From an uncultured Lachnospiraceae bacterium (lineage in GTDB: Bacteria > Bacillota > Clostridia > Lachnospirales > Lachnospiraceae): DNA of 8,668 nt. The stretch is from contig CAJUHY010000080.1 in the NCBI GenBank assembly GCA_910585895.1, forward strand, positions 1-8,668. Reading direction: 5' to 3'. Every line of letters starts with the position of its first letter. Within the stretch, counting starts at the first letter, position 1. Made by a program: the position numbers and the translations under genes. A model generated the notes under the pieces. That model saw only the letters and a list, made by a program, of their open reading frames with translations, did no database searches and had not been told where the DNA came from. Below, in pieces: positions 1 to 5,697 of the stretch.

Positions 1-506
1 CAGTTATACTCATCCAGATAGAAAATAGGGTCGTAGCCAAATCCATTCGCCCCACACGGCTCCCAGCCAATATAACCTTCAATCGTCCCCCTGGTGACAC
101 AGACTTCCCCGTTCCGGTCCGCAGCTGCAATCGCACACACAAACCGCGCTGTCCTTTGCTCCTTGGGCACACCTTCCAAACGTTCAAGGATTTTTTGATT
201 TTTAATCTTATAAGGCGTATCCTCCCCCAGATACCTGGCAGAATAAATCCCCGGCTCTTTGTTAAGGTAGTCTACCTCCAGACCTGAATCATCAGCAAAC
301 ACAATTACGCCCTCCTCCGAAAGCTGTGCCGCCACAGCCGCCGCTTTGATAGACGCATTTTCTTCAAAAGTCGTGCCATCCTCCACAATCTCCAGCTCAA
401 TGCCAGCTTCTTTCATTGACTGGATTTGTATATCCCAGTCTGAGAGAATCTCGCGGATTTCTCCCATTTTATCTTGGTTTCCCGTTGCAAATATAATCTT
501 TTTCAT
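1..506 (-). CDS. rdgB: RdgB/HAM1-family XTP/dITP diphosphatase (3' end cut by window edge)
   Basis: Hydrolyses non-canonical purine nucleoside triphosphates (dITP, XTP, ITP) to the monophosphate and pyrophosphate in the cytoplasm, keeping deaminated bases out of DNA and RNA. I translated it from the ATG at 504-506; 168 codons are in the window and the C-terminus lies beyond base 1 (the family is usually about 195-205 residues). Family signatures seen: TGNQDK at residues 8-13, FEENA at 47-51, ADDSGL at 71-76 with the catalytic/metal acidic residues, SARY at 89-92, and GFGYDP at 155-160. A purine-rich Shine-Dalgarno (AAAGGGAAG, 513-521) precedes the start. The gene begins 37 bases after the amidase stop, so it is probably the distal part of the same operon. 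No frameshift was seen. The family call is secure; only the missing C-terminus is unverified. Confidence 0.95.
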   Translation of the reverse strand, partial: MKKIIFATGNQDKMGEIREILSDWDIQIQSMKEAGIELEIVEDGTTFEENASIKAAAVAAQLSEEGVIVFADDSGLEVDYLNKEPGIYSARYLGEDTPYKIKNQKILERLEGVPKEQRTARFVCAIAAADRNGEVCVTRGTIEGYIGWEPCGANGFGYDPIFYLDEYN

Positions 507-543
507 CTGTGTCTTCCCTTTCTGCCCATCTTAAATACGAATG

Positions 544-1566
544 CTAATATCCCTCGTCAAGCGCCCGCAGAATCGCATTATAAATTCCCTGCGCTGCCTT
601 TTTCTGGTACTCCGCAGAGGTCAGCTTATCCAATTCCTCCTGATTTGTCATGAAGCCTACTTCTATCAAAGCAACCGGAACTTCACTGTTGCGGATAATA
701 TAGATGCTGTTTCCATAAGTCACGCCGTTATTCTTGCTGCCCATAACTGCCGTGGTCTCTTCCAGGCAGATTTGCGCCAAATATTTGCTGCTGAATCCTT
801 CTTCGCTTTTTAATTCATCATACATCACCTCGGTGCCATTATAACTGGACATCAGTCCATCTACCGTGGAGTTGCTGTGGACGCTGATAAATAAATTGGC
901 ATCCGCTTTTCCGGCAAGCTGCGCCCGCTGTTCAAAAGAGGGGTTTACATCTTCTGTCCTTGTATAGTAAACACCAATATTTCTCTCCGTTCCATCCAAA
1001 AGTTCTTTCAGTTCTTTGACAATGGCAAGGTTGATATCTTTCTCCATAATACCCTGCTTGATGGCGCCAGGCGCCCCGCCGCCGTGACCTGCATCAATGA
1101 CCACCACTTTATCATAAATATCCTGGGGTCTGATAAAGTCGAGGTACAGGTGACCGTCTTCCACCGTACACTCCGGCTCATAAACCGCATCCATGGTTAT
1201 CTCAATTCTTCCATTTGCCATATATAAATCATTGATATTATTGCTTCTGCCAAGCAGGGGATGCTCCACAAAATAATCGCTGGCCGCACCTGGAATCTGT
1301 ATTGTGATAAGCTGCTTTACATAATCATTCTCGATAACCACATCATCCAGCATCATCCCTTCCGGCAGCTCTATGCACAACTGCTGCTCAAACTCCGCCT
1401 CATCCGTCTCTTTAGCCTGCTCTGTGTTATATGCAAGAATCTGCAGACCTGACATCCCATGCTGCACTCCCTGCCCAAGAGTATCAGAAAAATAGCCTAA
1501 TACCAAAACCGCCGCGATTGTCACCGCCAAAAACAGGGATGAAATTTTTAATATTTTAATCTCCAT
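544..1566 (-). CDS. Membrane-anchored N-acetylmuramoyl-L-alanine amidase (Amidase_3)
   Basis: A zinc amidase that cleaves the bond between N-acetylmuramic acid and L-alanine in peptidoglycan, acting outside the membrane. It has 340 residues. Residues 6-25 form a hydrophobic signal anchor after a Lys-containing start. Residues about 40-150 are a beta-rich region that could be an AMIN-like wall-targeting domain, although I recognise no clear signature. Residues about 153-338 are the catalytic domain: DAGHGG gives His161, MEKDIN gives Glu175, ISVHSN gives His230 (the three zinc ligands), and IEVGFMTN gives the catalytic Glu302. All key residues are present, so it should be active. The start is supported by AGAGGAAG at 1571-1578. 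It lies 58 bases after the cysteine protease and 37 before rdgB. Its substrate role (cell separation, germination or sporulation) cannot be decided from sequence. Confidence 0.93.
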   Translation of the reverse strand: MEIKILKISSLFLAVTIAAVLVLGYFSDTLGQGVQHGMSGLQILAYNTEQAKETDEAEFEQQLCIELPEGMMLDDVVIENDYVKQLITIQIPGAASDYFVEHPLLGRSNNINDLYMANGRIEITMDAVYEPECTVEDGHLYLDFIRPQDIYDKVVVIDAGHGGGAPGAIKQGIMEKDINLAIVKELKELLDGTERNIGVYYTRTEDVNPSFEQRAQLAGKADANLFISVHSNSTVDGLMSSYNGTEVMYDELKSEEGFSSKYLAQICLEETTAVMGSKNNGVTYGNSIYIIRNSEVPVALIEVGFMTNQEELDKLTSAEYQKKAAQGIYNAILRALDEGY

Positions 1567-1624
1567 ATCGCTTCCTCTTTATATTCTTACCACCCCGGTA
1601 TGCCTGTATCTACCCATGGAACAA

Positions 1625-3331
1625 TTACTTACACGTACTATAGACTTTAAGACACAAGTTGCATTTCTGATTCTTTTCCGTATTTTCCCAGCGGGCGCCT
1701 CCGATGCTGATATAGCCCTTTCCATCTGTCAAATCTACATTGGCGGTCATCTCATCCGCCACATATTCAATCGCCATGGGATGTACCGAACCCGGGGTAG
1801 TGATATGGAGGATGACTGCAAATTCTTCATTTGGCTCCACCTGGATTTCCTTATCAAATTTTATCGTGTAATATCCGGCATTGGCAACATTCCCTTCAGC
1901 AACCTTGATGCGCTCCTCCAGTGAATCCGTGTCCTTAAAGTCTTTGACGATGAACAGCTCATAGGAGGTCTCTTTTCCCGTAGCGTAAAATCCGGCTGCC
2001 TGCAAAAGTTCCGCTGCTTGTGCCTTGTAGACATTCGCACCATATATGCTGTCCATATTATATCCAATCTGCCCTACCCAGCCGCACAAATCCGACTGGT
2101 AAATCCTGTCATAATTATCTGCCTTCTCAATTCCTGAATAAACCACGTTGTGAATGCCGATGTTCACATCAAAATAAGATACATAGAAAACACCGCCATC
2201 TCCAAATTCTTCTCCCCAGCTGTTCTGGCAGAGGAACGCACCGTCCCCCTCCACCTCGGTATTGAAATTCTCCTTGGGATAATTATCATCCCAACCAATA
2301 ATCATAATCTCGTGGTTCGGTTTCTCTGCGCCAATATAACAGTATGCAGATTTCTCCTGATTATAATAAGGAGAATAAGCCTGCACATTGTTCAGCGCAC
2401 TGTAAATCGCCGTCTGTACGCCACCATGCTTAAAAACAAATTCCTTAATCTTTTCAAAATCCTTACCTTCAATCAGCTGTACTTCCTGCACATGCTTTAC
2501 TGCTTTTAAGTCACTTCTGGATTCTCCGTCTCCATAAGGGTCATCCTTCTCCCTGACAGGTCCCTGCCATGAAGTCAGATATGCCATGCCCATCGTATAT
2601 TCTCCGCCAGCCGCCTGTTCTAACACAAAACTATTCTGAATGGACATGTGGTCCGGAGAAAATTCTTCTCTCTCCTCCGGCAGCATCGCAGACTCCATAG
2701 CCGCCAGGGCAGCAAACGCCCAACAGGTCCCATAAGGTCCCTGATTTTTCACCTGCGGAGTACGCTGTCTGTCCCGCAAATCATACTGCGGCGGCAGAAT
2801 GCTGTTTCCCTCCGCCTTGTTGACTACCACTGCCTGATTCTTTTCAATATTCCATTCATAATTGAAATCCAGTTTTTCGGCAACAGTCTGTGCTGGTACA
2901 TAATACTCCCCATTTTCACAAATCATCGGAGATTCCATATCCTCCTCACGTTTGTTCACTGTTACCTTTCCCTGATTTAACTGAAAAGTCACTACATCCG
3001 AGCGTTTCTCCAACATCAGTTCTTTGCCGTCATATAGATGGGAACCACAATCAAAGCTCTCTCCTAACATGGAAACCGGCACCATAATATTGAGATTTTC
3101 ATCCATATAAATACCGTCTTTTTGGCTAGTCAGCTCTTTATTCCCTACAAGCACAGACAATGGCTGGTCATTCACCGTCTGGGCAATCATCGGATTCCAG
3201 ATTTCTTTTTCCAGCCTGGCGCCCCGAAATTGCTGTAATTCTTCACTTTTTGCACCAATACTGGAAAATTTAAACGCCAGAGCAAGAAAAAGCACTGCCG
3301 CCATTAATATATATTTCTTTGAATATCTCAC
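1625..3331 (-). CDS. Exported papain-like (C1) cysteine protease with stalk domain and lectin-like tail
   Basis: A 568-residue exported peptidase. The start is GTG at 3329-3331, supported by AAGGGG at 3338-3343 and by the Arg/Lys-rich n-region it gives the signal sequence; an internal ATG at residue 10 would cut into that. Residues about 7-22 are hydrophobic, with a possible cleavage after Ala27. Residues about 55-172 resemble the copper-amine-oxidase-N-like stalk domain (VPVSMLGESF, YYVPAQTVAEKL) and replace a classical propeptide. The C1 catalytic core follows at about 183-400: Gln197 (oxyanion hole) and Cys203 in KNQGPYGTCWAF, His340 in PNHEIMIIGWDDN, and Asn370 in QNSWGEEFGDGG. Residues about 405-566 are beta-rich and fit the lectin-like domain found after the protease core in clostridial surface proteases such as Cwp84. 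No SLH, CWB2 or LPXTG anchor is present, so it is either secreted or held by its N-terminus. Substrate unknown. Confidence 0.9.
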   Translation of the reverse strand: MRYSKKYILMAAVLFLALAFKFSSIGAKSEELQQFRGARLEKEIWNPMIAQTVNDQPLSVLVGNKELTSQKDGIYMDENLNIMVPVSMLGESFDCGSHLYDGKELMLEKRSDVVTFQLNQGKVTVNKREEDMESPMICENGEYYVPAQTVAEKLDFNYEWNIEKNQAVVVNKAEGNSILPPQYDLRDRQRTPQVKNQGPYGTCWAFAALAAMESAMLPEEREEFSPDHMSIQNSFVLEQAAGGEYTMGMAYLTSWQGPVREKDDPYGDGESRSDLKAVKHVQEVQLIEGKDFEKIKEFVFKHGGVQTAIYSALNNVQAYSPYYNQEKSAYCYIGAEKPNHEIMIIGWDDNYPKENFNTEVEGDGAFLCQNSWGEEFGDGGVFYVSYFDVNIGIHNVVYSGIEKADNYDRIYQSDLCGWVGQIGYNMDSIYGANVYKAQAAELLQAAGFYATGKETSYELFIVKDFKDTDSLEERIKVAEGNVANAGYYTIKFDKEIQVEPNEEFAVILHITTPGSVHPMAIEYVADEMTANVDLTDGKGYISIGGARWENTEKNQKCNLCLKVYSTCK

Positions 3332-3370
3332 AAAAATCCCCTTCTATAAAACGCATATCCACGCCGTATC

Positions 3371-4549
3371 CTACCGTACTTCTTTATCTCCTTCCTCCCG
3401 CGGCCGCTGCCTTTTGGGCGGCTTGGGACCTAAAAACTGATAATAATACGTCTTCATCATTCCATTGTATATTTTACGGTTCTTGTCCGCTTTTCTTCCA
3501 ATATAATGTTCCGCTTCCTCATAAGCGGTAATCAAATATGAGGACCAGCTATTTAAACGCTGTATCGCCTCGCCAATCTCTCTATATAACTCCGGCAGCG
3601 CTTCCTTCTCCTCCATACGCTCCCCATAGGGCGGATTGCTGATAAGAAATCCATACTTCTTGGGGTGGCTCAAGGCTGAGAGCGGACGCTGCTGAAAATG
3701 AATCAAATGGTCCACGCCGGCACGACGGGCATTTTCCCTTGCAGTTTTGACAATGTCCCCATCTATATCATATCCCTGGATATCGACAGAGATATCCATA
3801 TCTATCAACTCTCTGGCTTCCTCAAAACAATCCTGCCATAATTCCTGCGGAATCAAATTCCCCCAGTTCTGTGCCGTAAAGCTGCGGTTTATGCCCGGCG
3901 CAATGTTCGCTGCCATCATCGCTGCCTCTATGGGAAACGTGCCGCTTCCGCAAAATGGGTCCACCAAAATCCGCTCCCGCCGCCACGGTGTCAGCATAAT
4001 CAGCGCTGCCGCCAAAGTCTCTGTAATCGGAGCCTTGCTTGCCAATGTGCGGTAACCTCTTTTATGTAGGGAATCACCGGAAGTGTCAATCGCGGCCGTC
4101 ACCTCATCCTTCATAAGAAAAATGCGCAGCGGATAACTTGCTCCGCTCTCCTCAAACCATCCCAGATGATAATGTTCTTTCATGCGTTCCACAATCGCTT
4201 TTTTTACCACAGACTGGATATCAGAAGGGGAAAACAGCTTGCTCTTAATGGAAGAGGCCTTTGTCACCCAAAACTTCCCATCCGCTGGAATATAATTCTC
4301 CCATGGAAGTTTCTTAATTCCCTGAAACAATTCCTCAAACGTCTCTGCCGGAAACTGCCCCACTTTCAACAGAATCCGCTCTGCTGTGCGCAGGAAGATA
4401 TTGGCGCGGCAAATTGCCTCTGCATCTCCTTCAAAGGTTACTCTTCCATCCTCCACCTTCGTAATCTCATATCCAAGTTCGTATATTTCTTTTTTTAATA
4501 CCGCCTCTAGTCCAAAATGGCAGGGGGCTATCAATTCATATATTTTCAT
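3371..4549 (-). CDS. ypsC: THUMP-domain class I SAM-dependent rRNA methyltransferase (YpsC/RlmL-N type)
   Basis: Predicted to transfer a methyl group from S-adenosylmethionine to a guanine N2 of 23S rRNA; this is known for the RlmL half of E. coli RlmKL and only inferred here. The N-terminus (MKIYELIAPCHFGLEAVLKKE) and the FEGD and CRANIFLRTAER stretches match the ferredoxin-like/THUMP part of the family. The Rossmann domain shows DPFCGSGT at residues 197-204 (SAM binding) and NPPY at 305-308 (the N-methyltransferase catalytic motif). The C-terminal tail is basic (KPPKRQRPR). I chose the ATG at 4547-4549, giving 392 residues, because GGAGAG sits 5 bases upstream at 4555-4560. An in-frame TTG at 4567 would add six residues but swallow that ribosome binding site. 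It sits between the rhodanese gene (35 bases) and the protease gene (39 bases). Confidence 0.92.
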   Translation of the reverse strand: MKIYELIAPCHFGLEAVLKKEIYELGYEITKVEDGRVTFEGDAEAICRANIFLRTAERILLKVGQFPAETFEELFQGIKKLPWENYIPADGKFWVTKASSIKSKLFSPSDIQSVVKKAIVERMKEHYHLGWFEESGASYPLRIFLMKDEVTAAIDTSGDSLHKRGYRTLASKAPITETLAAALIMLTPWRRERILVDPFCGSGTFPIEAAMMAANIAPGINRSFTAQNWGNLIPQELWQDCFEEARELIDMDISVDIQGYDIDGDIVKTARENARRAGVDHLIHFQQRPLSALSHPKKYGFLISNPPYGERMEEKEALPELYREIGEAIQRLNSWSSYLITAYEEAEHYIGRKADKNRKIYNGMMKTYYYQFLGPKPPKRQRPREEGDKEVR

Positions 4550-4554
4550 CCGGT

Positions 4555-4560
4555 CTCTCC
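4555..4560 (-). promoter_or_regulatory. Ribosome binding site deciding the methyltransferase start
   Basis: GGAGAG on the minus strand, 5 bases before the ATG at 4547-4549. Its position inside the longer open frame is the reason for preferring this ATG over the upstream TTG at 4565-4567. Confidence 0.7.
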
Positions 4561-4584
4561 ATGACAAATTGTGATAAGTCTATA

Positions 4585-4908
4585 TTATCTTCTTGGTTCC
4601 CGGCTGTCAACATTTTTATCATGGACCAACGCCTGAAACCCACCTACCACTGTCACAGTCCTGTAGCCCTCTCTGCTCATATCCCGGGCTGCCATCAGGC
4701 TGCTGGAACCCCGGTCACAGTACAGGATATACAATTTATCTTTCGGCAGATACTTCCGGTACATTTTCAGATTATCATAAGGGACATTCCTTGCCCCCTC
4801 AACATGAAGCTCTTCAAACTCTTCCTTACTGCGTAAATCAATGACCCAGGCATCCGGACGTTTGCGGTATTCGTTAAATTCCCGGATACTTATTGTCTGA
4901 AAATCCAT
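4585..4908 (-). CDS. Single-domain rhodanese-like sulfurtransferase
   Basis: A 107-residue stand-alone rhodanese domain, expected to carry sulfur as a persulfide on its active-site cysteine in the cytoplasm; no signal peptide is present. Family features: WVIDLRSKEEFEELHVEGARNVPY (residues 21-44) is the classic aspartate/arginine and H-x-x-G-A-x-N-V-P region, and LYCDRGSSS at 62-70 forms the active loop with catalytic Cys64. VVGGF near 87-91 is the usual closing motif, without the common tryptophan. AGAGGTGA at 4913-4920 is the Shine-Dalgarno. It is the first gene of the left-hand run. Its sulfur donor and acceptor cannot be inferred; proximity to an RNA methyltransferase is not proof of a role in tRNA thiolation. 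Confidence 0.9.
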   Translation of the reverse strand: MDFQTISIREFNEYRKRPDAWVIDLRSKEEFEELHVEGARNVPYDNLKMYRKYLPKDKLYILYCDRGSSSLMAARDMSREGYRTVTVVGGFQALVHDKNVDSREPRR

Positions 4909-4929
4909 AGAATCACCTCTCTAACATGC

Positions 4930-4969
4930 AGAAACAGATTACCAAATGTGCTTCTGATAATCTGTTTCT
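4930..4969. repeat. 12-bp perfect inverted repeat in the leader of the rhodanese gene
   Basis: Arms AGAAACAGATTA (4930-4941) and TAATCTGTTTCT (4958-4969) are exact reverse complements separated by 16 bases. The repeat lies just upstream of the rhodanese ribosome binding site and downstream of a TATAAT/CATAATATA sequence at 4972-4982. No run of T follows on either strand, so it is not a standard intrinsic terminator. It could be an operator, an mRNA leader hairpin or a weak terminator for the upstream small gene. Confidence 0.6.
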
Positions 4970-4973
4970 ACAT

Positions 4974-5001
4974 TATATTATGCAATATTCAGTTATTTCG
5001 T
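4974..5001 (-). promoter_or_regulatory. Possible promoter for the rhodanese-led operon (sigma-K-like or weak sigma-A)
   Basis: On the minus strand, AC at 5000-5001, 17 bases, then CATAATATA at 4974-4982 fits the mother-cell sigma-K pattern AC-N17-CATANNNTA. The overlapping TATAAT at 4972-4977 is a perfect sigma-A -10, but no recognisable TTGACA lies at the right distance. The sigma-K pattern has low information content and the site is AT-rich, so chance is a real possibility. Confidence 0.3.
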
Positions 5002-5006
5002 ACCTG

Positions 5007-5249
5007 TTATCTTCCGTAAGAATCGCGGCAGTCAGAACCACTTGCGTTTGTGCCGTTCTGTGCATGTGTGTTCTTGGAATTGCTGTTAGTTCCGTTCTGG
5101 GAAGAAGTATTCTTCGCATTCTGAGTAGAAGCATTTCTCGCATTGTTTTGAGAATATGCATTTCTTGCGTTATTCTGAGAATTTGCATTCTTGCTGCTGT
5201 TTTCATAGGAATTTGTTCCCTTGTTCTGCATGTCACTGTTTTTTGCCAT
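5007..5249 (-). CDS. Asn/Ser/Gln-rich 80-residue repeat protein, possible small spore protein
   Basis: Not assigned to a family with certainty. It is 80 residues of low complexity, dominated by Asn, Ser, Ala, Gln and Thr, with QN recurring every 8-9 residues (8-9, 25-26, 34-35, 43-44, 51-52, 64-65) and two near-perfect 9-residue units (23-31 and 32-40). The tail SDCRDSYGR contains the only Cys. No signal peptide or membrane segment is present, and it should be largely disordered. It is a real gene because AGGAGG (5258-5263) sits 8 bases before the ATG and an excellent sigma-G promoter match lies further upstream (5282-5311). Composition and promoter recall gamma-type small acid-soluble spore proteins such as SspE, which serve as amino-acid stores in the forespore; that assignment is inference. 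Two other long open frames over the same DNA lack such signals. Confidence 0.72.
   Translation of the reverse strand: MAKNSDMQNKGTNSYENSSKNANSQNNARNAYSQNNARNASTQNAKNTSSQNGTNSNSKNTHAQNGTNASGSDCRDSYGR
5130..5183 (-). repeat. Two tandem 27-bp units inside the Asn-rich gene
   Basis: 5157-5183 and 5130-5156 encode NSQNNARNA and YSQNNARNA. They differ at 5 of 27 bases; four differences fall at codon third positions and are silent, and the fifth makes the Asn/Tyr change. A third, degenerate unit follows toward the C-terminus. Confidence 0.8.
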
Positions 5250-5257
5250 GATATTTT

Positions 5258-5263
5258 CCTCCT
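5258..5263 (-). promoter_or_regulatory. Strong Shine-Dalgarno of the Asn-rich gene
   Basis: A full AGGAGG lies 8 bases before the ATG at 5247-5249. It is what selects this reading frame among three long overlapping open frames in the repeat region. Confidence 0.85.
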
Positions 5264-5281
5264 AAATTTTTAATGCAGAGT

Positions 5282-5311
5282 TAGTATCTGAAAGAACGTG
5301 GATTTTTATTC
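5282..5311 (-). promoter_or_regulatory. Sigma-G-like (forespore) promoter of the Asn-rich gene
   Basis: On the minus strand, GAATA (5307-5311), 18 bases, GATACTA (5282-5288). The known sigma-G pattern is GHATR-N18-CATWHTA: the -35 matches fully, the spacing is as expected, and the -10 matches 6 of 7 positions. Transcription would start near 5275, about a dozen bases before the AGGAGG. Sigma-F recognises similar sequences and cannot be excluded. Confidence 0.6.
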
Positions 5312-5384
5312 AAGAATTTTTATAACCCATAAATTTACAAGATTCATTGGTTATAAAATTTTTTCGATTTTTTTCAAATTATAC

Positions 5385-5413
5385 TTGCTTTTTTCGACAA
5401 GCTATGGTATAGT
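5385..5413 (+). promoter_or_regulatory. Extended -10 sigma-A promoter facing right
   Basis: TTGCTT (5385-5390), a 17-base spacer, and TATAGT (5408-5413) preceded by TGG (5405-5407), which gives the extended TGn element. The predicted start is near 5420. No protein-coding gene lies downstream on this strand, so the promoter points at the candidate small RNA. Confidence 0.6.
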
Positions 5414-5419
5414 TCTAAA

Positions 5420-5530
5420 TGTAAAGAGGATTTCACCTTCAGAAATTTCTTTTTACAAAAGTTATACCCCTTATTAATTATTTATACTCCCCTCATAGGA
5501 AAGGCCAGTGGTTACCCCCACTGGTCTTTT
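5420..5530 (+). ncRNA. Candidate small regulatory RNA, about 110 nt
   Basis: No known RNA family was recognised. The segment lies between a plausible promoter and an intrinsic terminator and has no open frame; the only ATG near its 5' end is followed at once by TAA. It would fold into three parts. The first is a 5' hairpin starting at the predicted first base (5420-5430 with 5447-5457, 11 pairs including two G-U). The second is an unpaired AU-rich linker with two C-rich patches, ACCCC at 5466-5470 and CTCCCC at 5487-5492. The third is the terminator stem, whose loop side also exposes a C run. This layout with CCC patches is typical of Gram-positive sRNAs that pair with ribosome binding sites. 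Expression and function are inferred only. Confidence 0.45.
5500..5530 (+). terminator. Intrinsic terminator of the candidate small RNA
   Basis: Stem 5500-5511 with 5518-5529, 12 pairs including one G-U, and a 6-base loop. An A-rich stretch leads in and TTTT leads out. It would also work, less well, on the opposite strand, where TTTCC follows the stem; it could then back up the end of the 758-residue gene's transcript. Confidence 0.7.
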
Positions 5531-5583
5531 CTCGTGCAAAAATATGTTTATTTCCAATAGCGTTCCGGACTGTTTTACAAATC

Positions 5584-5697
5584 GTAACTATTCAGAACCC
5601 CACGCCACAGACAGAAGCCTTGTGAAAGGTGAATGACGCCTTTCACAAGGCTTCTGTCTGTAGCTGAGGGGATTATCATCTCCCTGGGAATAGTTAC
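5584..5697. repeat. MITE-like element: terminal inverted repeats around a 23-bp hairpin
   Basis: Outer arms GTAACTATTC (5584-5593) and GAATAGTTAC (5688-5697) are perfect reverse complements that bound 114 bases. Inside, 5607-5629 and 5639-5661 form a 23-bp perfect stem, extended by a G-U and a G-C pair to a 5-base loop. CCCC at 5598-5601 and GGGG at 5668-5671 could pair between the two. It has no coding capacity. No T run follows the hairpin on either strand, so it is not an ordinary terminator. Non-coding, compact, with nested inverted repeats and terminal arms, it fits a miniature transposable element or dispersed palindromic repeat. The right arm ends on the first base of the triplet 5697-5699, the stop codon of the neighbouring gene. 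I see no clear target-site duplication. Confidence 0.6.

Noticed and set aside
2150..2509. Plus-strand 119-codon open frame
   Set aside because: Antisense to the catalytic core of the cysteine protease, which has intact motifs; no ribosome binding site or family resemblance.
4550..4567. Six-residue N-terminal extension of the methyltransferase from a TTG codon
   Set aside because: The extension contains the GGAGAG ribosome binding site of the downstream ATG, and the family N-terminus aligns from that ATG.
4930..4969. Inverted repeat as terminator of the Asn-rich gene
   Set aside because: Neither strand shows a T tract after the second arm; kept only as an inverted repeat of unknown role.
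5130..5183. 27-bp direct repeats as a CRISPR array
   Set aside because: The units are contiguous with no spacers, lie in frame inside a coding gene, and encode a peptide repeat.
4973..5236. Minus-strand 87-codon frame (MTCRTREQ...) in a different phase over the repeat gene
   Set aside because: Arg/Met/Thr-rich frame-shifted shadow of the same repeats, without a ribosome binding site at its start.
4926..5273. Plus-strand open frame of 115 codons rich in Val, Ile, Leu and Cys that looks like a membrane protein
   Set aside because: It is the antisense of the Asn-rich repeat gene: Asn and Ser codons read backwards give Ile, Val and Cys. It has no Shine-Dalgarno, whereas the minus-strand gene has AGGAGG and a sigma-G-like promoter.
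5531..5583. Possible small gene or site between the terminator and the inverted-repeat element
   Set aside because: No start codon with a ribosome binding site, no repeat and no convincing promoter could be seen in this AT-rich spacer.
5607..5661. The 23-bp hairpin as a rho-independent terminator of the 758-residue gene
   Set aside because: No T run follows the stem on either strand and the stem is much longer than typical terminators; the nested terminal repeats suggest an element instead.
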